DNA of 64,000 bases, taken from NCBI GenBank assembly GCA_035628995.1, contig DASPIR010000030.1, forward strand, positions 1-64,000, written 5' to 3'. The notes beneath the pieces are model-generated. The model did not search any database and was not told where the DNA came from. It saw nothing but the letters and a program-made list of their open reading frames with translations. This DNA is from Clostridia bacterium (GTDB lineage Bacteria > Bacillota > Clostridia > Lutisporales > Lutisporaceae). A program made the translations under genes and the position numbers. Positions 17,606-27,203 of the stretch are shown piece by piece (position 1 is the stretch's first letter; each line of letters begins with the position of its first letter).

Positions 17606-18367
17606 ATGCTGGCTAAAAGGATTATACCTTGCCTTGATGTAAAGAACGGAAGGGTAGTCAAAGGTGTTGGGTTTAATAACCTCAGAGAAGCAGGAGATCC
17701 TGTTGAAGCAGCAAGAATGTATAATGCTGCAGGAGCGGATGAGCTTGTTTTTCTGGACATCACTGCCTCTATAGAGAGTAGAAGTACTATGCTTGATGTG
17801 GTGAAGGCAACTGCAAGGGATGTATTCATACCCCTCACGGTAGGGGGAGGTATAGGCAGCCTTGGTGACATTGAGGCACTTCTGCACGCCGGCGCAGATA
17901 AGATATCCCTAAACAGCGCTGCGGTAAAGCAGCCTGAACTGATTGAAGAAGCGGCAAAGAGATATGGAAGCCAGTGTATTGTTGTTGCGGTTGATGCAAA
18001 GCTTAGGGAAGGAGCAGCCGGGTGGGAGGTATATATTCACGGGGGCAGAACCAACATGGGCATTGATGTGCTGGAATGGTGCAAAGTTGTTTATGAACTG
18101 GGAGCCGGAGAGATACTTCTTACCAGCATAGATGCCGACGGTTCTAAGGAAGGCTATGATATCTCCTTAACCTCCAAGGTTGCAGAAACGGTCAATATAC
18201 CGGTCATAGCTTCGGGGGGAGCAGGCAGCAAAGGGGACTTTTATCAGGTGCTTACAACAGGCAAGGCGGATGCCGCGCTGGCAGCTTCACTGTTTCACTA
18301 TGGTCATCTGGCTATAAGAGATTTAAAGGCTTATCTGTCTTTAGCGGGAGTAAGCGTAAGAATATAA
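17606..18367 (+). CDS. hisF: Imidazole glycerol phosphate synthase subunit HisF
   Basis: HisF is the cyclase subunit that uses HisH-derived ammonia to make imidazole glycerol phosphate and AICAR. The 253-residue barrel begins [20 protein letters not shown], with catalytic Asp in CLDVK and in [12 protein letters not shown]. Phosphate loops LTVGGGIGS and VIASGGAGS are intact. The start ATG 17606 follows GGAGGGGTAAT one base after the hisA stop. Confidence 0.96.
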   Translation: MLAKRIIPCLDVKNGRVVKGVGFNNLREAGDPVEAARMYNAAGADELVFLDITASIESRSTMLDVVKATARDVFIPLTVGGGIGSLGDIEALLHAGADKISLNSAAVKQPELIEEAAKRYGSQCIVVAVDAKLREGAAGWEVYIHGGRTNMGIDVLEWCKVVYELGAGEILLTSIDADGSKEGYDISLTSKVAETVNIPVIASGGAGSKGDFYQVLTTGKADAALAASLFHYGHLAIRDLKAYLSLAGVSVRI

Positions 18368-18385
18368 TTGATTGGAGAAGTTCAT

Positions 18386-19012
18386 ATGTTTATTGATGAT
18401 ATAAAATTCAACGAGAAAGGCTTGGTGCCTGCGATAGTACAGGACTATAAAACAGGTGAAGTGCTGATGCAGGCATACATGAGCAAGGAAAGCCTGGAAA
18501 AAACATTAGAATCAGGGCGTTCATGGTTTTACAGCAGAAGCAGGGATGAACTATGGCAAAAAGGGGCAACCTCAGGAAACACTCAGGAGGTTAAGGAGAT
18601 ATTACTTGACTGTGACGGAGATTGCCTGCTTATAAAGGTGAAGCAGAAGGGCGCAGCCTGCCATACGGGAAATAAAAGCTGCTTTTACAGAAGCATATTG
18701 GTGGCTGACGAAAGTACAGGAGCTGCAAATATTGGAGCGGTCCTTGAAGAACTGTATAGGAAGGTAGGGGAGAGGCAGGAAAATCCGATACCGAACTCAT
18801 ATACCTGCTATCTTTTTGATAAAGGCATTGATAAGATATTGAAGAAAGTGGGAGAGGAAAGTACAGAGGTAGTGATAGCGGCAAAGAATGAAAACAAGAA
18901 AGAAATCATTTATGAAATATCCGATTTGCTTTATCATTTAACTGTATTAATGAAATATATGGATGTATGTCTTGAGGATATTGCGGGTGAACTTTATAAG
19001 AGATTCAAGTAA
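18386..19012 (+). CDS. hisIE: Bifunctional phosphoribosyl-AMP cyclohydrolase / phosphoribosyl-ATP pyrophosphatase HisIE
   Basis: The 208-residue fusion carries out steps two and three of the pathway. The N-terminal cyclohydrolase (about residues 1-110) has [25 protein letters not shown] and [10 protein letters not shown], with its zinc Cys and Mg Asp ligands. The C-terminal pyrophosphatase (about 115-208) has [16 protein letters not shown] and [10 protein letters not shown]. The start ATG 18386 lies after GGAGAAG; TTG 18368 in the same frame is less likely. It ends the his operon proper. Confidence 0.95.
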   Translation: MFIDDIKFNEKGLVPAIVQDYKTGEVLMQAYMSKESLEKTLESGRSWFYSRSRDELWQKGATSGNTQEVKEILLDCDGDCLLIKVKQKGAACHTGNKSCFYRSILVADESTGAANIGAVLEELYRKVGERQENPIPNSYTCYLFDKGIDKILKKVGEESTEVVIAAKNENKKEIIYEISDLLYHLTVLMKYMDVCLEDIAGELYKRFK

Positions 19013-19080
19013 ATAGTTTCCGACAGTTCACTAATAGCACCGCTCCGCATAATATAGTTATTACGGAGGAAGGTGTGATT

Positions 19081-20157
19081 ATGAACTATGTTGTGATAAT
19101 GTGCGGAGGTTCGGGGAGCAGGTTCTGGCCTAAAAGCAGAAAAATGTATCCCAAGCAGTTCTTGAATACTGTAGGAGAAAGGACAATGATCCAGCTTACT
19201 GTGGACAGGATCAGTAAGTTCATTCCCCTGGAGAATATATATATGGTGACAAACAAATGCCATGTAAACACTATAAAGGAACAAGTGCCGCAAATACTTG
19301 AGGAAAATCTCATAATCGAACCCATGATAAAAGAGACAGCCGCCTGCATAGGTTATTCGGCTGTGAAGCTATTGAAAAATGACCCTGAAGCGGTTATGAT
19401 TGTACTTCCTTCTGACCACTATATAGAGGATGAAGTGAAATTCATGGAAACCCTGAAGCAGGGGTTGGATATAGCATGTCGGGACAGCTGCCTTGTAACT
19501 ATGGGAATAAGGCCTACCAGGCCGGAAACGGCTTATGGCTATATTGAAACGGGGAAAAGCATAGAAGGTATTTTGAAAATACCGACTTATAAAATAAAAA
19601 GATTTACAGAAAAGCCAAATAGGGAAAAAGCACAGGAGTTCATTGATAAAGGAACTTATCTCTGGAACAGCGGGATGTTCATTTGGAAAGCGGCTGTGCT
19701 GCTTAAACAGTATAAAAAGTTCCTTCCGGATATGTATCAATGCCTGAAGCGAATGGGTGAGTATATAGGCACCCCTGAGGAAGCCGAGATAGTTGAAGAA
19801 GAATATCACAAGATTGATGGTATATCAATTGACTATGGAATATTGGAGAAGACATGGGATGTATATGTTATGGAGAGCAGCTTTTCCTGGGACGATATAG
19901 GCAATTGGACTGCTCTTGAAAGATATATGTATAAGGATGAGAACGGCAATTCAATTAAGGGTGAGCACACGGTATTGGATACCCACAACTGCATATTGTA
20001 TGGCGAAAAGCGGCTTATCGCCGCATTGGGGGTTGAGGATCTTATAATTGTAGAAACGGAAGATGTGATCCTGGTATGCAAAAAGGACAGAGATCAGGAC
20101 ATCAAGCTTTTAATCAAAGAGCTTCAAAAAGATAAGGAAAATATTAAATATGTATAA
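19081..20157 (+). CDS. manC: Mannose-1-phosphate guanylyltransferase
   Basis: This enzyme makes GDP-mannose from mannose-1-phosphate and GTP for surface or spore polysaccharides. The 358-residue protein has the nucleotidyltransferase signature CGGSGSRFWPKSRKMYPKQF, VLPSDHYIED and RFTEKPN. It is the short, single-domain form without the C-terminal isomerase cupin. The ATG follows GGAGGAAGG (GTG 19075 is also possible). It lies 68 bases after hisIE with no terminator between, so read-through from the his operon is possible. The symbol is by analogy. Confidence 0.88.
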   Translation: MNYVVIMCGGSGSRFWPKSRKMYPKQFLNTVGERTMIQLTVDRISKFIPLENIYMVTNKCHVNTIKEQVPQILEENLIIEPMIKETAACIGYSAVKLLKNDPEAVMIVLPSDHYIEDEVKFMETLKQGLDIACRDSCLVTMGIRPTRPETAYGYIETGKSIEGILKIPTYKIKRFTEKPNREKAQEFIDKGTYLWNSGMFIWKAAVLLKQYKKFLPDMYQCLKRMGEYIGTPEEAEIVEEEYHKIDGISIDYGILEKTWDVYVMESSFSWDDIGNWTALERYMYKDENGNSIKGEHTVLDTHNCILYGEKRLIAALGVEDLIIVETEDVILVCKKDRDQDIKLLIKELQKDKENIKYV

Positions 20158-20163
20158 ACATAT

Positions 20164-20212
20164 AAAATGGGGATGTAATGAAGCTTAAAGTTTCGTTACA
20201 TCCCCATTTTAT
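20164..20212 (+). terminator. Rho-independent terminator
   Basis: AAAATGGGGATGTAA and TTACATCCCCATTTT are perfect 15-base arms just after the guanylyltransferase stop. The stem would terminate transcripts arriving from the his side. Confidence 0.85.
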
Positions 20213-20262
20213 GAATATCTTTTATTTCATACTTTTCGCATATGTGTCAGGTTTATGAATTA

Positions 20263-20291
20263 TTGACATTATGTAAAATGCGAGGTACAAT
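20263..20291 (+). promoter_or_regulatory. Sigma-A promoter of the IclR-dgoK-eda operon
   Basis: TTGACA (20263-20268) and TACAAT (20286-20291) are spaced by exactly 17 bases. Downstream, CGTTC-ACATATGC-GAACG (20314-20332) is an inverted repeat in the transcribed leader and could be an autoregulatory operator. Confidence 0.75.
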
Positions 20292-20347
20292 TATGAAAAT
20301 GGTATACCGAACAGCGTTCACATATGCGAACGGAATAGGGGGAGAGT

Positions 20348-21130
20348 ATTATAAAAATAAACAAATCTGCCTCAAGAGCAATAGACATAATTGATTTTAT
20401 TGCAAAGCAGGATAGCTCCGTGACTATAACAGAGATAAGCCATAAGCTTGGCATACCTAAGAGCAGTACGTTTGAGCTATTATATACTCTGCTGGAAAAA
20501 GGCTACTTACAAATTGAGGACGAGAACCTTAAGACATTCAAATTAGGGATAAAACTTTTTCAATCAGGAACAGCTTATCTGAAAAAAATGGATTTAAACA
20601 GAGAGGCACGTCCCTTACTGGAAGATATGATGAAGAATTCGGGTGAAACTGTATTTTTAGCGGTAGAGGTTAATGGAATGACAGTGTACCTGGACAAAGT
20701 GGAAGGTTCTTCATCAACCAGGACTACCTCCGTGCTGGGCTCCAGCAACCCAATGTATTGTACAGGCCTTGGGAAGGCCTTGCTAGCCGCTTACTCAGAC
20801 AATAGGATAAAAGAGATAACAGGGGGAAGCGAGCTTCCTTTAATAACCGAATATACAATAAAGTCTTATGATGAATTAATAGTTGATTTAAAAGGCATAC
20901 GCAGTAGGGGATATGCAATAGACGACAGGGAAAATGAAGAAGATGTGTTTTGCGTTGCAGCACCTATTTATGATAGGTCGGGTAAACCTATTGCTGCTAT
21001 AAGTATTGCAAGTCTGGCTTCGAAGATTAACAGCGACAGATTGGAGCAATTTGGTAAGTTAGTATCGGATACGGCTTTAGATATTTCTAAAAGGCTGGGA
21101 TATGCAAGGGATAAGTTATATTTTTATTAA
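20348..21130 (+). CDS. IclR-family transcription regulator (non-ATG/GTG/TTG start likely)
   Basis: The protein has an N-terminal winged helix (SRAIDIIDFIAKQD...TITEISHKLGIPKSSTF) and a C-terminal IclR effector domain (about residues 85-255, with YCTGLGKALLAAY and GYAIDDRENEEDVFCVAAPI). The family homology begins about 22 codons before the first conventional start (GTG 20420), and no ATG, GTG or TTG exists in that stretch after the in-frame TAG at 20336. ATT 20348, just behind GGGGGAGAG, is the best start, giving 260 residues. It probably controls the adjacent dgoK-eda genes. Confidence 0.8.
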   Translation: MIKINKSASRAIDIIDFIAKQDSSVTITEISHKLGIPKSSTFELLYTLLEKGYLQIEDENLKTFKLGIKLFQSGTAYLKKMDLNREARPLLEDMMKNSGETVFLAVEVNGMTVYLDKVEGSSSTRTTSVLGSSNPMYCTGLGKALLAAYSDNRIKEITGGSELPLITEYTIKSYDELIVDLKGIRSRGYAIDDRENEEDVFCVAAPIYDRSGKPIAAISIASLASKINSDRLEQFGKLVSDTALDISKRLGYARDKLYFY

Positions 21131-21170
21131 ACATGGTTTTAGGTGAATATTGCAAGAAGGTGATGGTTAC

Positions 21171-22178
21171 ATGTATATTGCCACTATTGATACAGGAACG
21201 TCAAACACCAGGGTAAAGATATGGTATCAAGGTAAAGTTATATCAAGATCATTTGTTGAGGTAGGAGTTAGAGATACTGCGATTACCGGAAGCAAGACAA
21301 AATTATACCAAGGAGTAAAAAACGCAATAAAGATAGCGCTAGAGCAGAAGAACATGGAAGCTTCAGAGGTAGACTTATTCCTGGCTTCAGGGATGATTAC
21401 TTCAAATGTTGGTTTATATGAGGTACCCCATGTTTGGGCACCTGCAGGGGTTGAAAAATTAGCAAAGTGCATGGTATCAGCTCAAATAGATGAGGTAATT
21501 GATAAACCTATATGGTTTGTTCCTGGAGTTAAAAATTGCTTGAAGAATATAGACCTAAAGAGTTGTGAAGAAATGGATATAATGAGGGGCGAAGAGGTAG
21601 AGACATTTGGAATCATAGAAAGCTTGAAAATAGAAGAAGCAGCTGTTGTCATTCTTCCCGGTTCCCATTCAAAATTTGTAAGAGTAACTAAGGACAAGCA
21701 GATTGCAGGATGTGTTACAACGTTGGCAGGGGAGCTATTATCAGCTTTAACAAATAATACAATTCTTGCTAATGCCCTTAATAATTCATTTGTTGAAAAG
21801 ATAAATGAAGAATTAATTATTGCTGGAGCTAACTATTCAAGAAATGTGGGATTAAACAGAGCATGTTTTACAATCCGGATACTGGACCAGTTTACAACTT
21901 ATTCAATTAACGATAAGGCTAACTTCTTACTAGGTGCAGTGCTGGAGAATGATTTATTTGCAGTTAAAAACAGTCATGCTTTAGAGATAAACCCAGAAGA
22001 GTCTGTAATAATAGGCGGCAGCGAGGTTTTAAAGAGAGCATTTGGGATATTAGTAAAAAATGATAGTTATTTTAATGGCAAGGTACATATGGTAGATGAC
22101 GAATTAATGAAGGATATGGCTGGACTTGGTTCAATTGTGGTAGCAAAGGCCAGAGGACTTGTAAGGAGGGGTGAATAA
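21171..22178 (+). CDS. dgoK: 2-dehydro-3-deoxygalactonokinase (DgoK family)
   Basis: DgoK phosphorylates 2-keto-3-deoxy-galactonate to KDPGal in the De Ley-Doudoroff route. The 335-residue protein begins YIATIDTGTSNTRVKIW, the ASKHA-type phosphate loop, and contains VILPGSHSKFVRV, GELLSALT and IIGGSEVLKRA as in the DGOK family. The start ATG 21171 follows AAGGTGAT. It lies between an IclR regulator and an Eda-type aldolase, which supports the sugar-acid role. The exact stereo-isomer used cannot be read from sequence. Confidence 0.85.
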   Translation: MYIATIDTGTSNTRVKIWYQGKVISRSFVEVGVRDTAITGSKTKLYQGVKNAIKIALEQKNMEASEVDLFLASGMITSNVGLYEVPHVWAPAGVEKLAKCMVSAQIDEVIDKPIWFVPGVKNCLKNIDLKSCEEMDIMRGEEVETFGIIESLKIEEAAVVILPGSHSKFVRVTKDKQIAGCVTTLAGELLSALTNNTILANALNNSFVEKINEELIIAGANYSRNVGLNRACFTIRILDQFTTYSINDKANFLLGAVLENDLFAVKNSHALEINPEESVIIGGSEVLKRAFGILVKNDSYFNGKVHMVDDELMKDMAGLGSIVVAKARGLVRRGE

Positions 22179-22820
22179 GTGAGAAGCTCGGATGTATTTG
22201 GATTAATAAAAGATACAGGTATAGTAGCAATACTTAGAGGTATCGGAGAAGAGGAAGCGCTTCGTACGGTTGAAGCCCTCTGCAAGGCTGGAGTAAAGGC
22301 AATCGAGGTGACATTTAATACTCCTGGGGTTGATAAAATAATTTTATCTCTGCTTAGAAGCTTTAGCGGAGAAATAATTGTTGGGGCTGGCACTGTCACG
22401 AATCCTGCAAGTGCTGTAAGAGCTATAGAATGCGGTGCGGAGTTTGTACTTGCACCAAATACAGATGCTGAGGTCATAGCAATAGTTAAAAGGTATGGGA
22501 AAATCATGGTTCCTGGTGCTTATACAGCAACTGAAGTCTTAAAATGTTATGATTTTGGCGCCGATATAGTGAAGATTTTTCCGGCGTCGTCTGTAGGTCC
22601 GAAATATATAAGAGACTTAAGAGGGCCTTATGACTACATAGATATGATGCCTGTGGGTGGAGTAGATGTCGACAATGTGGGGGAATTCATTAAGGCAGGG
22701 TCAATAGCAGTAGGGGTTGGTGGAAGTTTAATTAGAAAAGACTTGCTGGCCAAAGAAAATTACAAGGCTATAGAGGAACTTGCTAAAAAATTCATTGATG
22801 AGATCAGCAAAGCTAGATAA
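22179..22820 (+). CDS. KDPG/KDPGal-type aldolase (Eda family), copy 1
   Basis: This class I aldolase cleaves 2-keto-3-deoxy-6-phospho-sugar acids to pyruvate and glyceraldehyde-3-phosphate. The 213-residue protein has VAILRGIGEEEA, VGAGTVTNP and the Schiff-base lysine in DIVKIFPASSVGPKYI. The start is GTG 22179, behind AAGGAGGGG and directly adjoining the dgoK stop, so the two form a kinase-aldolase pair. A second Eda copy is at 38 kb. Confidence 0.9.
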   Translation: MRSSDVFGLIKDTGIVAILRGIGEEEALRTVEALCKAGVKAIEVTFNTPGVDKIILSLLRSFSGEIIVGAGTVTNPASAVRAIECGAEFVLAPNTDAEVIAIVKRYGKIMVPGAYTATEVLKCYDFGADIVKIFPASSVGPKYIRDLRGPYDYIDMMPVGGVDVDNVGEFIKAGSIAVGVGGSLIRKDLLAKENYKAIEELAKKFIDEISKAR

Positions 22821-22893
22821 AATATGCTGCAGGTCAGTTGAAGCGAGTCTCTTTTAGTAGGTCGTTTTTATTCCGCTAAGTTTAAAAATGAAA

Positions 22894-22907
22894 TTTCATA
22901 TTATGAA
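22894..22907. promoter_or_regulatory. Weak operator-like palindrome
   Basis: TTTCATATTATGAA resembles the perfect operator at 22972-22992. It lies upstream of the promoter of the Liv operon and may be an auxiliary site. Confidence 0.4.
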
Positions 22908-22928
22908 TTGCAGTTTTATAATTTTATC

Positions 22929-22957
22929 TTGCAGAATTTTGTAAATGGTAGTAAAAT
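22929..22957 (+). promoter_or_regulatory. Candidate sigma-A promoter of the Liv-type operon
   Basis: TTGCAG (22929-22934) and TAAAAT (22952-22957) are spaced by 17 bases. The start point would fall a few bases before the operator at 22972. The remaining leader to 23256 is AT-rich with nothing else I can name. Confidence 0.55.
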
Positions 22958-22971
22958 AAATATATGAAATA

Positions 22972-22992
22972 ATATTTCACATTGTGAAATAT
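22972..22992. promoter_or_regulatory. Perfect operator palindrome upstream of the Liv-type operon
   Basis: ATTTCACATTGTGAAAT has 9-base arms (ATATTTCAC/GTGAAATAT) around a 3-base centre. It lies just downstream of a -10 box, as expected for repression. Sites of the same form are at 38692, 38923 and 39113. The likely binder is one of the two IclR-family regulators. Confidence 0.7.
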
Positions 22993-23255
22993 ACGATATA
23001 ACCTCATATACATCATATATGTAATAAGCCTTACCATTATATATATCTCAGCAAATATGGCAAATGCTAAATGATAAATAGTAAAACCGAAAGCATATAT
23101 CAATTTATGAAAATATCTTATAGCTTAAATAAGAAGCATTCCTGTGATGAAACAAATTTGGAGATTAGATGGGAGGTGAACTTGCCGGTCTTTAGCAAAT
23201 AGTTTCCAGGTACCTTGGTGTATTAAAATTATTTTATCAAAGGGAGGAAGAAAAG

Positions 23256-24419
23256 ATGAAAAAAGTATTAAGTATTCTATTGGTTCTTATTATGACTCTA
23301 TCTTTATTTGGATGCGGCTCAGCAGCGACAAGTGGTAACCCGAAAGAAATTAAAATAGGTGTTGTTAGTCCTATTTCAGGACAGTCAGCTATAGCCGGTG
23401 AGTACATAAAGAATGGTATCGAGCTTATTGCTGACCAATTGGCAAAAGATGGGGGACTTGATGTTAAAGGTACAAAAATACCTGTTAAGTTCTTATATGA
23501 AGACAATGAAGCAAAACCAGATGCAACTGCTAATGTATTTAGAAAGCTTATTGACCAGGACAAGGTTATTGCAATAGTTGGTCCTGACATGAGCAAATGC
23601 ATACTTGCAGGCGGACCGATTGCCCAAGCTTCAAAGATTCCTGCCATCGGTACATTTACAACAAATGAAAAAGTAACTCAGATAGGGGATTTCCTTTTCA
23701 GAGCATGCTTTATAGATCCTTTCCAGGGAAAAGTTATGGCTCAGTATGCAGCAGATACAATTGGCGCTAAGACAGCAGCAATTTTATACAACAATGCTGA
23801 TGACTATAGTAAAGGACTTATGGAGAATTTCAAAAAGGCCTTTGAGGAAAAAGGCGGAAAAGTTGTTGAGGCTCAGGCATATGGCGGAGCTGATGTAAAA
23901 GACTTTAACGCACAGCTTACAAAGATAAAAGCCGCAAACCCGGAAGTACTCTTTATGCCGAACCAGTTTGGTGAAGTACCGCTTCAGATGAAGCAGGCAA
24001 GGCAAATGGGAATAACTGCTCAGTTCCTGGGCGGAGATTCATGGGACAGCCCAGACGTACCAAATATCGCTGGAGTAGATATAGTTGAAGGTTCAGCATT
24101 TGACGCAGCTTTCTCTCCTGATGATCCAAGCCCGATTTGTAAGGATTTCGTAAAAAGATATAAAGATAAATATGGTAAGAACCCGAATTCAAATGCTGTT
24201 TTAGCATATGAAGCTGCTATGGTAGTACTGGAAGGCATAAAGAATGCTGAAACATTGGATGGACAGGGTGTAAGAGATGCTATGGCCAAGATAGAAAATC
24301 TTGAAGTGCCATCAGGAACAATAACATTCGATGCAAATAGAAACCCTGTTAAAGGTGCTGTCGTAAATGTATATAAGGGTGGAGTACCTTCTTACGTAAC
24401 AACAATTAATCCAAATTAA
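23256..24419 (+). CDS. Liv-type ABC transporter, substrate-binding lipoprotein
   Basis: The 387-residue protein has a lipoprotein signal (MKKVLSILLVLIMTLSLFGC, lipobox LFGC) and a type I periplasmic-binding fold of the LivJ/LivK/AmiC group (IKIGVVSPISGQSA, AIVGPDMSK, GGDSWDSPDV). It captures the substrate outside the membrane for the permease encoded downstream. The family is best known for branched-chain amino acids but also binds aromatic acids, amides and other carboxylates. The sugar-acid surroundings suggest a non-amino-acid ligand. The start follows GGGAGGAAGAAAAG. Confidence 0.9.
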   Translation: MKKVLSILLVLIMTLSLFGCGSAATSGNPKEIKIGVVSPISGQSAIAGEYIKNGIELIADQLAKDGGLDVKGTKIPVKFLYEDNEAKPDATANVFRKLIDQDKVIAIVGPDMSKCILAGGPIAQASKIPAIGTFTTNEKVTQIGDFLFRACFIDPFQGKVMAQYAADTIGAKTAAILYNNADDYSKGLMENFKKAFEEKGGKVVEAQAYGGADVKDFNAQLTKIKAANPEVLFMPNQFGEVPLQMKQARQMGITAQFLGGDSWDSPDVPNIAGVDIVEGSAFDAAFSPDDPSPICKDFVKRYKDKYGKNPNSNAVLAYEAAMVVLEGIKNAETLDGQGVRDAMAKIENLEVPSGTITFDANRNPVKGAVVNVYKGGVPSYVTTINPN

Positions 24420-24506
24420 AGGATAATAATTCAAAGAATCGGTGGTAAGGAACCCTTACTGCCGATTCTATAATAAAAATCAGTTTATCTAAAGGGGAGG
24501 ATATAT

Positions 24507-25406
24507 TTGACTACCATACTTCAATTGACTATGTACGGTCTTCAACTGGGAAGTATTTACGCCCTTATAGCACTTGGATACACAATGGTATATGGAATTA
24601 TAGGACTTATAAACTTTGCTCATGGTGACTTTTTGATGGTTGGCGCATTTATAGTGTTTTTTCTTGTCCAAGCATTGGGTGGGGGGCACATACCATATAT
24701 CCTTGTTGCTGCTGTAATTATCATTGGAATGGTTCTCACCGGTCTTTTGGGTGTAGCAACCGAGAGGATTGCATATAAACCTCTTAGGAAAAAACCGAGA
24801 CTTTCAGCACTTATAACAGCAATAGGCGTTTCGATGTTTCTTGAAAATTTTCCAAGGGCTTTACCTTTTATAGGACCTGCACCAAGACCTTTTCCAGAAT
24901 TATTCCCGATGCGTGATTTTAATATTGGAGGAGTTGGGACAAACAGTGTTCAGCTTTTAATGATAGCTTTCTCCATCATATTAATGATTGGATTGCATTA
25001 CATTACTACAAGAACAAAAGTTGGCAGCCAGATGAGAGCTGTGCAATTTGATAAAGATGCAGCAGCACTTATGGGCATTAATGTTAATAATGTTATCTCG
25101 ATTACTTTCTTTATAGGTGCAGCACTAGCTGCAGCAGGTGGTGTTTTTTACTCAAGTATATATCCTATGATTGATGTATATATGGGAATCTGGCTTGGCA
25201 CAAAAGCTTTTGTAGCCGCAGTTTTAGGCGGTATTGGCGATATACGCGGAGCTATGATAGGCGGATTCATAATGGGAGTAGCTGAGGTTTTAGCAACAGC
25301 AGTAAACTCAGATTTAGGATATGGTGCCGGCTTTGTAATATTGATACTTATATTGTTATTTAAACCAGCGGGAATTATGGGTAAATTCACCATAGAGAAA
25401 GTGTAG
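24507..25406 (+). CDS. Liv-type ABC transporter permease LivH
   Basis: The 299-residue integral membrane protein has about eight hydrophobic helices and the conserved YALIALGYTMVYGIIGLINF opening of LivH permeases. The coupling stretch is near MRAVQFDKDAAALMGIN. It starts at TTG 24507 behind GGGGAGG. It pairs with the next gene as the two-permease core. Confidence 0.9.
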   Translation: MTTILQLTMYGLQLGSIYALIALGYTMVYGIIGLINFAHGDFLMVGAFIVFFLVQALGGGHIPYILVAAVIIIGMVLTGLLGVATERIAYKPLRKKPRLSALITAIGVSMFLENFPRALPFIGPAPRPFPELFPMRDFNIGGVGTNSVQLLMIAFSIILMIGLHYITTRTKVGSQMRAVQFDKDAAALMGINVNNVISITFFIGAALAAAGGVFYSSIYPMIDVYMGIWLGTKAFVAAVLGGIGDIRGAMIGGFIMGVAEVLATAVNSDLGYGAGFVILILILLFKPAGIMGKFTIEKV

Positions 25407-25415
25407 GTGACTGAG

Positions 25416-26411
25416 ATGAATTACTTGAAAGATAAAAAGGCAATTTTGATCATAATTCTAAGTTATATCATTATTCTTACTTTAAACAAGCTTGATATAA
25501 TTAATTCCTATCTTCTGCAGATTATAATGCTAGCTGGAATTAACATAATAATGACAGTAAGCTTAAACATCGTCAATGGATTTACCGGACAGTTCTCTAT
25601 AGGTCAGGCTGGATTTATGGCAATAGGTGGATATGCATCTGCGGTGATAACAACGCTCCTTTTTAATACTTCAAGCTGGCCAGTGTATGCGCAGACACCA
25701 ATCTTTATTTTATCCCTTATTTTTGGAGGGCTCGTAGCAGGTTTTGTGGGATTATTGATTGGATTACCTACATTAAGATTAAAAGGAGACTATCTGGCAA
25801 TAGTAACCTTGGCATTTGGTGAAGTAGTAAGAGCAACGATAAGGCTCATAAACTATGTTGGAGGGCCAAGAGGGCTGGCAGGCATCCCAAGGTATACTAA
25901 TCTCTTCTGGGTATTTGTATTTACACTTCTTGCAATATACGGAGCAAGGAACTTTGTAAACTCATCCTTCGGAAGGGCGTGTATATCCATAAGAGAGAAT
26001 GAGGTTGCTGCAGAGACAATGGGTATAAATTCTACCAAGTATAAGGTATTGTCTTTTACGTTTGCGGCATTTATGGCCGGAGTGGCTGGCGGGTTATTTG
26101 GTCATCTTCTTATGTTCTTACAGCCTGATACCTTTAGCTTCCTAAAATCTAACGATTACCTTGTATTCTTGTATGCAGGCGGAGCAGGAAGTATAAGCGG
26201 ATCAATATTAAGTGCGATAGTGCTTACAGTAGTACCGGAGTTCCTAAGATTCTTAGCAAATTGGCGTATAGTCATATATGCACTTTTGCTTGTAGTATTG
26301 ATGATTAAAAAGCCGGAAGGTTTCTATGGCGGCAAAGAGTTCGGATTCTTGAAGTTAAAGAAGCGAAATGTTACCAGAGAGGTCAGCCAAGACCCAGCTC
26401 CAATAAAATAA
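25416..26411 (+). CDS. Liv-type ABC transporter permease LivM
   Basis: The 331-residue membrane protein has many hydrophobic segments and the LivM hallmarks NIVNGFTGQFSIGQAGFMAI and IRENEVAAETMGINSTKYK (the EAA-like loop contacting the ATPases). The start ATG 25416 has an AGGTGA site; GTG 25407, next to the livH stop, is an alternative. The C-terminus is charged and cytosolic. Confidence 0.9.
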   Translation: MNYLKDKKAILIIILSYIIILTLNKLDIINSYLLQIIMLAGINIIMTVSLNIVNGFTGQFSIGQAGFMAIGGYASAVITTLLFNTSSWPVYAQTPIFILSLIFGGLVAGFVGLLIGLPTLRLKGDYLAIVTLAFGEVVRATIRLINYVGGPRGLAGIPRYTNLFWVFVFTLLAIYGARNFVNSSFGRACISIRENEVAAETMGINSTKYKVLSFTFAAFMAGVAGGLFGHLLMFLQPDTFSFLKSNDYLVFLYAGGAGSISGSILSAIVLTVVPEFLRFLANWRIVIYALLLVVLMIKKPEGFYGGKEFGFLKLKKRNVTREVSQDPAPIK

Positions 26412-26432
26412 GTTAAGAGGAGGTAAACACTA

Positions 26433-27203
26433 ATGGCATTGCTTGATGTAGAAAATCTCTCCATACAATTTGGTGGGCTAAAAGCGGTAAACAATTTCAA
26501 CCTTTCTCTTGAACATGGGGAACTGGTGGCGATAATCGGACCAAATGGAGCAGGTAAAACTACAGTATTTAATATGCTTACAGGATTATATAAACCTACG
26601 GAAGGCGATATTCGTCTTGATGGGAAGAGTATTGTAGGGCTAAAGCCCCATGATTTCACTGAGAGAGGAATAGCCAGGACATTTCAAAATATAAGATTAT
26701 TTAGTAATGTCAGTGTACTTGATAATATAAAGATTGCATATACACTTCAAATGAAATATGGCTTTGGAGAAGCACTTTTTAGGACAAAGAAATTTAACGC
26801 TACTGAAGATGAATTTGAAAGAAAATCATTGGATATTCTCGAAATATTCAAATTGGATAAAAAGGCTGATTTATTAGCGAAGAATCTGCCATATGGGGAA
26901 CAAAGACGGCTTGAAATAGCAAGAGCTCTTGCAACAAACCCAAAGATTCTGCTTCTGGATGAACCGGTTGCAGGTATGAACCCCAATGAGATGGAAGACC
27001 TTGTGAACTTGGTAAGGGACATCAAGGTAAGGTTTAATCTGACTATACTTTTGATTGAGCATCATATGAGTGTTGTTATGAATATAGCAGACAGGATAAA
27101 GGTGTTGGATTTTGGTGAAACAATAGCCGAAGGGAAGCCTGCTGAGATACAAAATAACCCTAAGGTTATTGAGGCATACCTGGGAGGGGGGCATAAAGAA
27201 TGA
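26433..27203 (+). CDS. Liv-type ABC transporter ATP-binding protein LivG
   Basis: The 256-residue ATPase has Walker A IGPNGAGKTT, Walker B ILLLDEPVAG and the H-loop IEHHMSV. The ABC signature reads LPYGEQRRLEIARAL, the usual LivG variant. It overlaps livF by four bases. It contains the LivG-specific C-terminal segment ending EAYLGGG. Confidence 0.92.
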   Translation: MALLDVENLSIQFGGLKAVNNFNLSLEHGELVAIIGPNGAGKTTVFNMLTGLYKPTEGDIRLDGKSIVGLKPHDFTERGIARTFQNIRLFSNVSVLDNIKIAYTLQMKYGFGEALFRTKKFNATEDEFERKSLDILEIFKLDKKADLLAKNLPYGEQRRLEIARALATNPKILLLDEPVAGMNPNEMEDLVNLVRDIKVRFNLTILLIEHHMSVVMNIADRIKVLDFGETIAEGKPAEIQNNPKVIEAYLGGGHKE

